NCBI GenBank assembly: GCA_905215655.1
Contig: CAJMQT010000024.1
Coordinates: 1-21,584, forward strand
Direction of reading: 5' to 3'
Source: an uncultured bacterium
Lineage (GTDB): Bacteria; Bacteroidota; Bacteroidia; Bacteroidales; Bacteroidaceae
Length of the DNA stretch: 21,584 bases
Below are positions 1 to 7,697 of this stretch, in pieces. The position numbers were made by a program, and so were the translations under genes. Below the pieces are notes generated by a model. It saw nothing but the letters and a program-made list of their open reading frames with translations, made no database searches and was not told the DNA's origin. Numbering within the stretch: position 1 is the first letter of the stretch; every line of letters starts with the position of its first letter.

Positions 1-2244
1 TACTGCCGTAATGTTCACAACGTCTCTTACCGAGCACTCGAAGTCCGTGAAGTGGATAGGTTTGTTCAAGCCCATCTGGATCGGACCGATAATCTCCGTG
101 TCCTGATCAATGGTTTCAAGCATCTTGTAAGCGTTGTTGGCGCTGCTCAGATTGGGGAACACCAGCGTGTTTACTTCCTTGCCGTTAAGGCGCGAGAAGG
201 GATACTTCGCATCTCTGAGCTTGTTGTCAAAGGCAAAGTTTACCTGCATCTCACCGTCTATCGCGAGGTCGGGATAGCGCTGTTGCATCTCTTCCACGGC
301 GGCGTGAACCTGTGCCGGACTGCCCACTTCGTCAGTTCCGAAGTTTGAGTAGCTTATCATTGCGATGTTAGGCTCTTCGTTGAAGAAACGTACTGTTTGT
401 GCACTCAAACGTGCCACATCTACCAGCACGTCCTTGTCGGGATGTCGGTTGATCAGCGTATCGGCAATGTAGAAGACGCCCTTCTTTGTGTTAAGAATGT
501 GCATCGTACCGAAGTGGTCATAACCCGGCTGTATTCCGATAACCTCTTTCGCCACCTTGATGGTGTTCGAATATTTGGTGTAAAGACCTGTTATGAAGGC
601 GTCCGCCTCGCCGGTCTCGACCATCATCATTCCGAAATAGTTGCGCTCGAACATCTTATCGTTTGCCTCGTCCACGGTGTAGCCCTTGCGTTGACGTTTG
701 TCGGCAAGTATGCGGGCGTAACGTTCGCGACGCTCGTGCTGGTTGTCGTGGCGCAAATTTACTATTTCTATACCTTCCAGACTGAGGTCAAGCTCTTTTG
801 CCAGCTTCTCTATGCGCTCGTCATTGCCTAAAAGTATCGGTTGACAGATACCTTCGTTCTTAGCCTGTACGGCGGCTTTAAGCATCGTCGGGTGAATGCC
901 TTCGGCAAAGACAACGCGCTGCGGGTGCTTGCGTGCCGTGTCATAAAGTTTCTGTGTGAGTTTGGTCTCTTGTCCGAGCATCTCACGCAGGCAGTTTTTG
1001 TAGGCGTCCCAGTCGGTGATCTGTGTGCGTGCCACGCCGCTGTCGATTGCCGCTTTCGCCACGGCTGCCGATACTTCGGTGATGAGTCGCGGGTCAACGG
1101 GTTTCGGAATGAAGTACAACGGACCGAAGGTGAGGTTGTTAACTTGGTACACGTCGTTCACAACATCGGGCACAGGCTGCTTTGCAAGGTCTGCTATGGC
1201 ATGAACGGCAGCCATTTTCATCTCCTCGTTTATCGCCGTCGCATGTACGTCGAGGGCACCTCTGAAAATGTATGGGAAACCGATTACGTTGTTTATCTGG
1301 TTGGGATAATCCGAACGTCCGGTACTCATCAGCACGTCGGGACGGCTCGCCATGGCGTCTTCGTATGAGATTTCGGGCACCGGATTGGCAAGGGCGAACA
1401 CTATCGGCTGGTCAGCCATCGAGCGAACCATATCCTGTGTCAGGACGTTTCCTTTTGACAGACCTACGAATACGTCCGCTCCCTTAATTGCTTCTTCAAG
1501 CGTATGCACGTCGCGGCGGTCTGTCGCAAACATCTTCTTTTGCTCGGTAAGCTTCTCACGGTCGCTTGTAATCACACCTTTCGAGTCGAGCATGAGGATG
1601 TTTTCTTTCTTGGCACCGAGCGCCATGTAAAGTTTGGTACATGAGATTGCTGCTGCTCCGGCACCGTTAACCACGATTTTAACCTTTGAGATATCCTTTC
1701 CGTTCACTTCGAGAGCGTTTTTCAGACCTGCGGCAGATATGATTGCCGTGCCGTGCTGGTCGTCGTGCATCACCGGAATGTCGAGAGTGCGCTTCAGACG
1801 CTCCTCGATATAGAAACACTCGGGTGCCTTAATGTCTTCAAGATTGATACCTCCGAAGGTGGGAGCGATTTTCTCCACCGCCTCACAGAATTTCTCCGGG
1901 TCTTTCTCCGCCACCTCGATATCGAACACATCAATGCCTCCGTATATCTTGAACAGCAGTCCTTTACCCTCCATAACTGGCTTTCCGCTCATTGCTCCGA
2001 TGTCTCCGAGACCGAGCACGGCTGTACCGTTGCTTATTACTGCAACAAGATTTCCCTTTGCCGTGTACTTATAAGCGTCGTTAGGCTCTTTCTGTATTTC
2101 GAGACAAGGAAAGGCGACGCCGGGCGAATAAGCAAGGCTGAGGTCGGTCTGGGTCCGATACGGTTTGGTCGGTTTGACCTCTATTTTTCCCGGTTTGCCA
2201 CTCTGGTGATATTCAAGAGCGGCTTCTTTCGTGATATTAACCAT
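1..2244 (-). CDS. maeB: NADP-dependent malic enzyme, malic + phosphotransacetylase-like domains (3' end cut by window)
   Basis: The reading frame is open from an ATG at 2244 to the left edge, giving 748 codons without a stop. MaeB proteins are usually about 760 residues, so only some 10-20 C-terminal residues are missing. The enzyme decarboxylates malate to pyruvate in the cytoplasm. Residues 1 to about 420 form the malic enzyme part: LAYSPGVA with the likely catalytic Tyr39, GKGLLFK with Lys94, the metal-binding E136-D137 and HDDQHGTA (160-167), and a nucleotide-binding GAGAAAI at 194-200. From about residue 428 (LYDTARKHPQRVVFAEG) to the end it matches a phosphate acetyl/butyryltransferase domain, which in MaeB is regulatory (acetyl-CoA sensing) rather than catalytic. 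The gene is divergent from a TetR-type regulator, with a good promoter at 2316-2344. NADP preference is assumed from the family and cannot be read with certainty. Confidence 0.95.
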   Translation of the reverse strand, partial: MVNITKEAALEYHQSGKPGKIEVKPTKPYRTQTDLSLAYSPGVAFPCLEIQKEPNDAYKYTAKGNLVAVISNGTAVLGLGDIGAMSGKPVMEGKGLLFKIYGGIDVFDIEVAEKDPEKFCEAVEKIAPTFGGINLEDIKAPECFYIEERLKRTLDIPVMHDDQHGTAIISAAGLKNALEVNGKDISKVKIVVNGAGAAAISCTKLYMALGAKKENILMLDSKGVITSDREKLTEQKKMFATDRRDVHTLEEAIKGADVFVGLSKGNVLTQDMVRSMADQPIVFALANPVPEISYEDAMASRPDVLMSTGRSDYPNQINNVIGFPYIFRGALDVHATAINEEMKMAAVHAIADLAKQPVPDVVNDVYQVNNLTFGPLYFIPKPVDPRLITEVSAAVAKAAIDSGVARTQITDWDAYKNCLREMLGQETKLTQKLYDTARKHPQRVVFAEGIHPTMLKAAVQAKNEGICQPILLGNDERIEKLAKELDLSLEGIEIVNLRHDNQHERRERYARILADKRQRKGYTVDEANDKMFERNYFGMMMVETGEADAFITGLYTKYSNTIKVAKEVIGIQPGYDHFGTMHILNTKKGVFYIADTLINRHPDKDVLVDVARLSAQTVRFFNEEPNIAMISYSNFGTDEVGSPAQVHAAVEEMQQRYPDLAIDGEMQVNFAFDNKLRDAKYPFSRLNGKEVNTLVFPNLSSANNAYKMLETIDQDTEIIGPIQMGLNKPIHFTDFECSVRDVVNITAV

Positions 2245-2315
2245 AATAGTGCTATATTTTACATATTTTAATGAATTGTCGTAGTTTTTATTACATATTA
2301 TAATAAGAACTCATG

Positions 2316-2344
2316 CAAAAGTAATAAAAATAAACGAAAGCAAA
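2316..2344 (-). promoter_or_regulatory. Promoter of the malic enzyme gene
   Basis: On the minus strand, TTTG (2341-2344) and TACTTTTG (2316-2323) are separated by 17 bp. They match the Bacteroidetes -33 (TTTG) and -7 (TAnnTTTG) consensus. Transcription would start near 2309, leaving a leader of about 65 nt before the ATG at 2244. Confidence 0.65.
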
Positions 2345-2366
2345 TAGTTTTTTTAGAATAAATTAC

Positions 2367-2374
2367 TAACTTTG
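2367..2374 (+). promoter_or_regulatory. -7 element of the TetR-family gene, with possible operator
   Basis: TAACTTTG fits the TAnnTTTG -7 consensus. Transcription would start near 2381, giving a leader of only about 12 nt before the ATG at 2393. No clear TTTG is present at -33 (a T-run lies there). TTACT (2363-2367) and AGTAA (2376-2380) form a small inverted repeat across the -7 element, which could be an autoregulatory operator; five-base arms are weak evidence. Confidence 0.5.
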
Positions 2375-2392
2375 CAGTAAATTGGAATATTT

Positions 2393-3022
2393 ATGCGAAA
2401 AAACGGTGACACAACGACTTATCGTGAGAGTTTGAAGGTTCGGATTATGGAGACGGCTATGTCCCTTTTCAAGCAGCATGGTATAAAGTCTGTGAAGATG
2501 GACGACATCGCAACAGAGCTTGGCATATCCAAAAGGACACTTTACGAAACGTATAACAATAAGGAGGAACTGCTTTTCGAAGGTGTCAGGCACGCAGCCG
2601 ACGTTCAGCATAAGCAATTATCCGAATATGCCGAGAAAGCCGGAAACGAGATGGACATCGTTGCCTTTTTCCTGCGAATGAGGCTTAAAGACCTTGGAAC
2701 CATCAACCCGCTGTTCTTCTCAGAGATGCACAAATATTCAAAGATCATAGCTTTCCTGCAACAACAGAACGAAATAAGAAGGACAAGCTCAATACAATTT
2801 ATGAAGAGAGGTATCAAGAACGGCTATTTCAGAGCCGACCTTAATTATGACATTGTCAGCCGATTGGGCGAGGCCGCTACCGACTTTGCCATGAAGACAA
2901 AGATGTATCAGCGATATCCTTTAAAAGAAATCTTCCGCACATTCACCGTCATTTATCTTCGCGGATGTTGCACGGACAAAGGTCTTACATATCTTGAAAC
3001 GGTGCTCGGAATGAATGAATAA
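2393..3022 (+). CDS. TetR/AcrR-family transcriptional regulator
   Basis: This is a 209-residue one-component regulator, the usual TetR length. Residues 13-60 form the N-terminal DNA-binding domain: a helix (RIMETAMSLFKQHGIKSVKM), then the helix-turn-helix DDIATELGISKRTLYETYNNKEEL, a textbook TetR signature. The C-terminal part (65-209) is the helical ligand-binding and dimer domain and shows no recognisable ligand motif, so the effector is unknown. The gene is divergent from the malic enzyme gene with 148 bp between start codons and overlapping promoter zones. It may therefore repress itself and possibly maeB; this is inferred from position only. The ATG at 2393 is chosen because it follows the -7 element by about 19 nt and no earlier in-frame start fits the promoter. 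Confidence 0.92.
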   Translation: MRKNGDTTTYRESLKVRIMETAMSLFKQHGIKSVKMDDIATELGISKRTLYETYNNKEELLFEGVRHAADVQHKQLSEYAEKAGNEMDIVAFFLRMRLKDLGTINPLFFSEMHKYSKIIAFLQQQNEIRRTSSIQFMKRGIKNGYFRADLNYDIVSRLGEAATDFAMKTKMYQRYPLKEIFRTFTVIYLRGCCTDKGLTYLETVLGMNE

Positions 3023-3091
3023 TCAAGAGTTTCCGTGAGTTCGGCTTTCGTTTACAGGGGTATAAAAAATACAGAAGAAAGGAAGTACATT

Positions 3092-3179
3092 CCAAAAGCT
3101 TGCCTTTTACCTTCCAAAAGGCAAGCTTTTACACGGTAAAAGGCGGTCTTTTGCAATGCAAAAGACCGCCTTTTGTAAA
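3092..3179. repeat. Four tandem 22-bp units forming two hairpins; likely bidirectional terminator
   Basis: Four consecutive 22-bp units (3092-3113, 3114-3135, 3136-3157, 3158-3179) each have the layout N2-AAAAG-N5-CTTTT-N5. The N5 cores are CTTGC, GCAAG, GCGGT and ACCGC, so unit 2 is the reverse complement of unit 1 in its core, and unit 4 of unit 3. The array therefore folds into two adjacent stem-loops with about 15-bp stems. It lies between the convergent tetR and relA genes and ends in T-rich stems on both strands, so it can terminate both transcripts. Related units occur at 14181-14334 and 16335-16378. Confidence 0.85.
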
Positions 3180-3187
3180 GTGCTTGA

Positions 3188-3262
3188 TGCCAGCAATGCC
3201 CGAAGTGCGGCGGCACCGGCAAGATCATCAAGGATCCCTGCACATGTAAAGTGCTTGATGAC
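3188..3262 (+). pseudogene. Possible remnant of a DnaJ-type zinc-finger coding sequence
   Basis: Starting just after an in-frame TGA (3185-3187), the plus strand reads C-QQ-CPKCGGTGKIIKDPC-TC. This closely resembles one repeat of the cysteine-rich DnaJ zinc-binding domain (CxxCxGxG). No start codon precedes it and the frame has no DnaJ similarity after about residue 22, so it looks like a fragment. It lies between two copies of a 22-bp direct repeat (3174-3195 and 3245-3266, 21 of 22 identical). A chance resemblance is possible in so short a stretch. Confidence 0.3.
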
Positions 3263-3325
3263 AGCACATTATGTCATACAAAAATTTCCGGAAAAAGACA
3301 CGTGGCTACGGCGGAGATTGACTCA

Positions 3326-5536
3326 TCAAAGTCTTATCACCTGCTTGACTCCTTTCACGTTGCGCAGCTTCTTTATCAGCTGTTCAAGCCGCGACGTATC
3401 CTCGACATTTACGGTCAGGTTGCCCTGAAAAAGACCGTCGTTGCTGTCAATGTTGATACCGCGCATCATTATCTTTTCTTCTTTCGAGATGATGCTTGTG
3501 ATGTTGTTCACGATGCCGATGTCGTCGTTTCCGATTATCTTCAACGTCGTCGAGTACTGCGATGTACCTTTTCCGCTCCACCGAGCCTTGACAATCCGGT
3601 AACCGAAACGCTTGCGCAGCTCCGACGCATTGGGGCAATCGCAACGGTGGATTTTTATGCCTCCGCTTACAGTTACAAAGCCGAAGACGTCATCTCCGTA
3701 AATAGGGTGACAGCATTTGGCAAGAGAATAATCAACGCCTTTCAGGTTTTTGTCGATTACAAGAACGTCGTCACTCGCATTGGCTATGTCCTTATTCGGG
3801 TCCTCAAAGCTGTACTCCATTGCGCTTCGAGCCGGTAGTACGGGCGCGGCGTTGTTGTCCCGAATTAATATTTCCTGATATTTGTCAATCGTCTGGTTCA
3901 GATCGAGACTGCCGTCGGCAAGGCTTTTATAGAAGTCGTTTGCCTCTTTATAGCCCAACTTCTTGATAAGGTGTGACACGGTGCTCTCTTCCAAGTCAAT
4001 CTTTCGGTTTTTCAGACGCCGTTCAAACATCTCTTTCGCATAAACGCCGTCCTTTATCAAGAGGTCTTTTATTGCCATGCGTATCTTCGCTTTGGCGCGG
4101 CTTGTCTTCACTATGTTCACCCAGTCGCGCTTCGGAGTCTGGTTGCCGGCTGTCATTATCTCCACTTGGTCACCGTTGCGGAGGACATATCTGAACGTAA
4201 CCACCTTATTGTTAATCTTCGCTCCGGTGCAATGGTTGCCGATGTTGGAGTGGATACGATAAGCAAAATCAAGCACGGTAGAGCCTGCCGGAAACTTCAT
4301 CAGGTCGCCTTTGGGCGTGAAGACGAACACTTCGTCTTCGTAAAGATCCATCTTAAACTGGTCTATTACCTGCATGTCGTCCTTGTTTTCCAGCGCCGTC
4401 CGTATGCTGTTAAGCCATTCGTCCAGCCCGCTCTCACCCTTGATACCCTTGTAACGCCAATGGGCGGCAAGTCCGCGCTCGGCAATCTCGTCCATCCGTT
4501 CCGTTCGTATCTGCACCTCCACCCACTTGTTTTCAGGTCCGAGCACGGTTATATGCAAACTTTCATAGCCGTTGGATTTAGGCACGCTGAGCCAGTCGCG
4601 CATCCTTTTCGGGTTCGGCTGGTACATGTTTGTTATTATGGCGAAGACCTGCCAGCAATGGATTTTCTCCATATCGACCGCCGAGTCGAGGATTATACGT
4701 ATGGCGAAGAGGTCATATATGCCCTCGAAACCACACTGCTGTTTCTTCATTTTCTGCCAGATGCTGTGAATGCTCTTTGTCCGTCCCTTCATGTGGAAGT
4801 GCAGCCCCGCCTCTTTCAGCTTTTCGTCTATCGGTCCGATAAACCGCTCTATGTACGCGTCGCGGCTTTTCTTGGTGGCGTTGAGCTTTTCTTTTATCAT
4901 GTAATAGGCGTCATGTTCGAGGTATTTCAGGCTGAGATCTTCAAGCTCGCTCTTCAACTTATACAGTCCGAGTTTGTGCGCCAAGGGTGCGTAAAGATAA
5001 CTTGCCTCCTCACTTGCCTTCATCTTCGCCTCGCCGTCGGCAACGTCTTTTAGTTGCCGCATCAGGTTCACACGGTCGGCAATCATAATAAGGATGACCC
5101 TCATATCCTCGGCGAAGGAGAGCAGGAGGTTACGGAAGTTCTCGCTCTCGATTACCGGATTTTTCTTATAAAGTTCCTGAATGCGTTGCAGTCCGTAGAT
5201 TATGTGACTCACGTTTCCGCCGAACTTGGCGTCGATGGCATTAAGCTGCTCGGCGTCCGACGGCGTTCCGGCATAAAGAAGTATAGCAAGAATGCCGTCA
5301 CGTCTCAGCCCTATCTCGTCGATTGCTATGCGGGCCGTCTGCATACTCAGCAGAATGGGGTTCTTTCCGAAAATATTTCGTTGTATGGAATTGTCTTTAA
5401 GAGCGTTTTTCAAGCATTCAAACACTTTCTTTTCGTCATCCTTTTCAAGCAGGTCGCCAACGCTTTTACGCAGCGACCTTATAATTTCGAGAGCCTCTGT
5501 CCGCTCTTCTTTTGTAAAAACAAGCCTTTCGCCCAT
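3326..5536 (-). CDS. relA: RelA-type (p)ppGpp synthetase with degenerate HD domain
   Basis: This 736-residue protein has the long RSH layout. It makes the stringent-response alarmone (p)ppGpp in the cytoplasm, probably on stalled ribosomes. Residues 55-165 are an HD hydrolase domain that has lost its key residues: the first His is replaced (GKNPI, N59), and the His-Asp pair plus following acidic residues are replaced by LLYAGTPSD (88-93), although ADR (153-155) remains. Hydrolysis is therefore unlikely. The synthetase domain (245-365) is intact, with GRTKSIHSI, GYESLH (323-328) and EVQIRT (340-345). RMRD (311-314) occupies the RxKD/ExDD specificity position. A TGS domain (402-462), a conserved-Cys region (AKCCHPI 607-612, HRCDC 630-634) and a C-terminal ACT domain (660-736) follow. 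A separate hydrolase-competent SpoT presumably lies elsewhere in the genome. The gene stands alone on its strand, converging with the TetR gene. Confidence 0.93.
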   Translation of the reverse strand: MGERLVFTKEERTEALEIIRSLRKSVGDLLEKDDEKKVFECLKNALKDNSIQRNIFGKNPILLSMQTARIAIDEIGLRRDGILAILLYAGTPSDAEQLNAIDAKFGGNVSHIIYGLQRIQELYKKNPVIESENFRNLLLSFAEDMRVILIMIADRVNLMRQLKDVADGEAKMKASEEASYLYAPLAHKLGLYKLKSELEDLSLKYLEHDAYYMIKEKLNATKKSRDAYIERFIGPIDEKLKEAGLHFHMKGRTKSIHSIWQKMKKQQCGFEGIYDLFAIRIILDSAVDMEKIHCWQVFAIITNMYQPNPKRMRDWLSVPKSNGYESLHITVLGPENKWVEVQIRTERMDEIAERGLAAHWRYKGIKGESGLDEWLNSIRTALENKDDMQVIDQFKMDLYEDEVFVFTPKGDLMKFPAGSTVLDFAYRIHSNIGNHCTGAKINNKVVTFRYVLRNGDQVEIMTAGNQTPKRDWVNIVKTSRAKAKIRMAIKDLLIKDGVYAKEMFERRLKNRKIDLEESTVSHLIKKLGYKEANDFYKSLADGSLDLNQTIDKYQEILIRDNNAAPVLPARSAMEYSFEDPNKDIANASDDVLVIDKNLKGVDYSLAKCCHPIYGDDVFGFVTVSGGIKIHRCDCPNASELRKRFGYRIVKARWSGKGTSQYSTTLKIIGNDDIGIVNNITSIISKEEKIMMRGINIDSNDGLFQGNLTVNVEDTSRLEQLIKKLRNVKGVKQVIRL

Positions 5537-5584
5537 AATCAGAAGTTTTTAAAACGGCGTTGCTGAAAACCACCAACGTCCGTG

Positions 5585-5592
5585 CAAACATA
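5585..5592 (-). promoter_or_regulatory. -7 element of relA
   Basis: On the minus strand TATGTTTG matches TAnnTTTG. Transcription would start near 5578, about 42 nt before the relA ATG at 5536. No good TTTG is seen at the -33 position. Confidence 0.5.
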
Positions 5593-5663
5593 CACATTTT
5601 TTACGATATTCGCCGTTCTTGTTTCAAATAAATTAAGAAATACGGTCTTTCTTTATCAATGTA

Positions 5664-5688
5664 ATAACTTTTTAATGGTAAAAGTTAT
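5664..5688. promoter_or_regulatory. Perfect 9-bp inverted repeat, candidate operator
   Basis: ATAACTTTT (5664-5672) and AAAAGTTAT (5680-5688) are exact reverse complements separated by 7 bp. The 25-bp palindrome ends two bases before the TTTG (-33) of the upstream promoter of the DUF4301 gene, in the region shared with divergent relA. It could be an operator; the binding protein is unknown. Confidence 0.4.
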
Positions 5689-5689
5689 A

Positions 5690-5716
5690 TTTGTTAAGAA
5701 AAAAGCAATATCTTTG
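5690..5716 (+). promoter_or_regulatory. Upstream promoter of the DUF4301 gene
   Basis: TTTG (5690-5693) and TATCTTTG (5709-5716) match the -33 and -7 consensus with a 15-bp spacer, shorter than the 17-19 bp seen elsewhere in the window. The transcript would have a leader of about 140 nt. Confidence 0.5.
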
Positions 5717-5796
5717 CATTAAACATAAAGCGAAGACAGGCGGCACCTCGGAATAAAAAACAAACACGTTTATTTTATTATTCTCTCGGTTTGCAC

Positions 5797-5804
5797 TATC
5801 TTTG
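5797..5804 (+). promoter_or_regulatory. Downstream -7 element of the DUF4301 gene
   Basis: A second TATCTTTG, followed by CAT exactly as in the upstream copy, lies 88 bp further on. It would start transcription near 5811, about 53 nt before the ATG at 5864. Tandem promoters suggest two independent inputs to this gene. Confidence 0.55.
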
Positions 5805-5863
5805 CATATATGATAAGCTAATCTTATTGAAGAACAACAAAAACCTTATAAAAAAGTAATATT

Positions 5864-7381
5864 ATGTTATCACAGGAAGATTTAAAACAAATCTCGGGTA
5901 AAGGCATTACCGAAGAACAAGTAACAAATCAGTTGGAAGAATTCAAGCAGGGCTTTCCTTTTTTGAAACTCGAAGCCGCTGCTGCAATCGACCGCGGAAT
6001 TGTCGCTCCGAAAGAAGACGAGCGTGCGGAATACGTTAAACGCTGGAACGAATACAAGGCGGAAGGCAAGAAAATTGTGAAATTTGTACCTGCGAGCGGT
6101 GCCGCAAGCCGTATGTTCAAGGACATGTTCGCATTTCTCGGCGCCGATTATAACGAGCCGCAGACGGCATTTGAAAAGAAATTCTTTGACGAAATAGAGC
6201 ACTTTGCGTTCTACAACGAGCTTGACGACACCTGTGTCAAGAACGAGGGCAAAGGTATTAAAGAACTCATTGCATCGGGAAACTACAAGGCTGTGGTTGC
6301 AAACATGCTTGAAAAACAGGGCATGAACTACGGTCAGCTGCCAAAAGGCATGCTGCTGTTCCATAATTATGAAGACGGCGTAAGAACACCAATGGAGGAA
6401 CATTTGGTTGAAGGCGCGCTGTATGCGGCAAGCAACGGCGAGGCAAACGTTCACTTCACGGTGAGCCACGAGCACATGGCGATGTTCGAGAAGAAGGTAG
6501 CCGACAAGAAAGCGGCTTACGAAGGCAAGTTCGGCATCAAGTACAACATCTCTTTCTCTGAGCAGAAGCCGAGCACGGACACCATCGCCGCCAATCCGGA
6601 CAACACTCCTTTCCGCAATGAAGACGGCTCTCTGCTGTTCCGTCCGGGCGGTCACGGTGCACTCATCCAGAACCTTAACGACATCGACGCCGATGTAATC
6701 TTCGTTAAGAACATCGACAACGTTGTACCCGATCGTCTCAAAGACGACACCGTAACTTACAAACAGCTGATTGCCGGCATATTGGTCACGCTGCAATCCA
6801 AGATTTTTGAGTATCTGGAAGTGCTCGAATCGGGCAGCTACACCCACGAAAAGCTCGAAGAAATAATACGTTTCGTACAGCGAGACCTGTGCTGCCGCAA
6901 ACCGGACATCAAGGAACTTGAAGACGCCGAACTGGTAATCTACCTGCGAAAGAAGCTCAATCGCCCGACACGTGTATGCGGCGTGGTGAAGAACGTCGGC
7001 GAACCGGGTGGCGGTCCGTTCCTTACCTACAATCAGGACGGCACCGTCAGCTTGCAGATACTTGAAAGCAGTCAGATCGACAAGAGCAACACGGAATACA
7101 TGAAGATGTTTACCGAGGGCACACACTTCAACCCCGTTGACCTCGTTTGCGCCGTGAAGAACTATAAGGGCGAGCATTTCGACCTGCCGAGCTACGTCGA
7201 CAAGACCACCGGATTTATCAGTAGCAAGAGCAAGAACGGCAAAGAACTGAAAGCTCTCGAACTGCCCGGACTGTGGAACGGCGCCATGAGCGACTGGAAC
7301 ACCGTCTTCGTAGAAGTTCCGCTGTCAACATTCAACCCCGTTAAGACCGTCAACGACCTGCTAAGAGAGCAGCATCAATAA
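5864..7381 (+). CDS. DUF4301 family protein, nucleotidyltransferase-like
   Basis: This 505-residue soluble protein has no signal peptide or membrane segment and matches the uncharacterised DUF4301 family, which I recognise by its overall sequence. Several motifs resemble sugar-nucleotide pyrophosphorylases of the GT-A fold. VPASGAASRMFK (75-86) resembles the glycine-rich GxGTR nucleotide loop. FRPGGHGALIQNL (259-271) followed by DVIFVKNIDNVV (277-288) resembles the uridine-binding and metal-binding (VDN-type) segments of UDP-sugar pyrophosphorylases. NVGEPGGGPF (377-386) resembles a substrate loop. A role in making or recycling an activated sugar is thus plausible but unproven. The gene has tandem promoters and ends 363 bp before a glycosyltransferase/GalT/SpoIID fusion gene on the same strand, which also has its own promoter. 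Codon use matches the neighbours. The family call is firm; the function is an inference. Confidence 0.85.
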   Translation: MLSQEDLKQISGKGITEEQVTNQLEEFKQGFPFLKLEAAAAIDRGIVAPKEDERAEYVKRWNEYKAEGKKIVKFVPASGAASRMFKDMFAFLGADYNEPQTAFEKKFFDEIEHFAFYNELDDTCVKNEGKGIKELIASGNYKAVVANMLEKQGMNYGQLPKGMLLFHNYEDGVRTPMEEHLVEGALYAASNGEANVHFTVSHEHMAMFEKKVADKKAAYEGKFGIKYNISFSEQKPSTDTIAANPDNTPFRNEDGSLLFRPGGHGALIQNLNDIDADVIFVKNIDNVVPDRLKDDTVTYKQLIAGILVTLQSKIFEYLEVLESGSYTHEKLEEIIRFVQRDLCCRKPDIKELEDAELVIYLRKKLNRPTRVCGVVKNVGEPGGGPFLTYNQDGTVSLQILESSQIDKSNTEYMKMFTEGTHFNPVDLVCAVKNYKGEHFDLPSYVDKTTGFISSKSKNGKELKALELPGLWNGAMSDWNTVFVEVPLSTFNPVKTVNDLLREQHQ

Positions 7382-7417
7382 ATTCAAGATACTCCGTTGA
7401 GGAGTAAACGGACAAGC

Positions 7418-7477
7418 ATCCGGACGTACGGACAAGGACACAGCCATATCGGTTGTCACTTGTTCGCCCGTCCGGAT
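7418..7477 (+). terminator. Nested inverted repeat after the DUF4301 gene, possible terminator
   Basis: ATCCGGACG (7418-7426) and CGTCCGGAT (7469-7477) are exact 9-bp complements. A second, imperfect stem (GACA..GCC with GGTTGTC) lies inside. The right arm is followed at once by ATTTTATTT. The position, 37 nt after the stop codon, suits a terminator, although the 42-nt loop region is long. Confidence 0.5.
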
Positions 7478-7588
7478 ATTTTATTTCAGCCTTATCATTC
7501 CGTCACCTTAAAAATTATTTGTCCTTCATTTCTTGACTGAGTTTTCATCGTAAAGTGAGAAAATAAGTCCTCTTTCACCTATTTTTAT

Positions 7589-7619
7589 TTTGTATTTAGC
7601 CTAACTTTCGCTAATTTTG
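7589..7619 (+). promoter_or_regulatory. Promoter of the fusion gene / AmpG-like operon
   Basis: TTTG (7589-7592) and TAATTTTG (7612-7619) with a 19-bp spacer match the Bacteroidetes promoter consensus well. Transcription would start near 7626, giving a leader of about 119 nt that carries a 14-codon upstream reading frame. Confidence 0.65.
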
Positions 7620-7697
7620 CAGGTATTAATGCCTAAGGACGAAAAAACCGTTTTACAACACGTTTTTCAATAAAAAGGTAAAAATTAAAAATCAAAA

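Noticed and set aside
52..2271. Plus-strand frames of 98-175 codons across the left end
   Set aside because: They are shadows of the malic enzyme gene, which is open on the minus strand over the whole 2244 bp.
3092..3179. Possible CRISPR array
   Set aside because: The units are directly adjacent palindromes without unique spacers of 30 bp or so, and no cas gene is nearby.
3251..3838. A 195-codon plus-strand frame downstream of the DnaJ-like fragment
   Set aside because: After the first few codons it runs antisense to the 3' part of relA and loses any DnaJ similarity. Only the short Cys-rich part before it is worth noting.
4166..5053. A 295-codon open frame on the plus strand, plus a 170-codon frame at 5054-5566
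   Set aside because: Both are antisense to the well-supported relA gene and show no motif or promoter of their own.
5882..7177. A 431-codon open frame on the minus strand
   Set aside because: It is wholly antisense to the DUF4301 gene, whose sequence matches a known family. The antisense product is rich in Val, Phe, Leu and Cys without any family motif, as expected from a shadow frame in a gene with strong codon bias.
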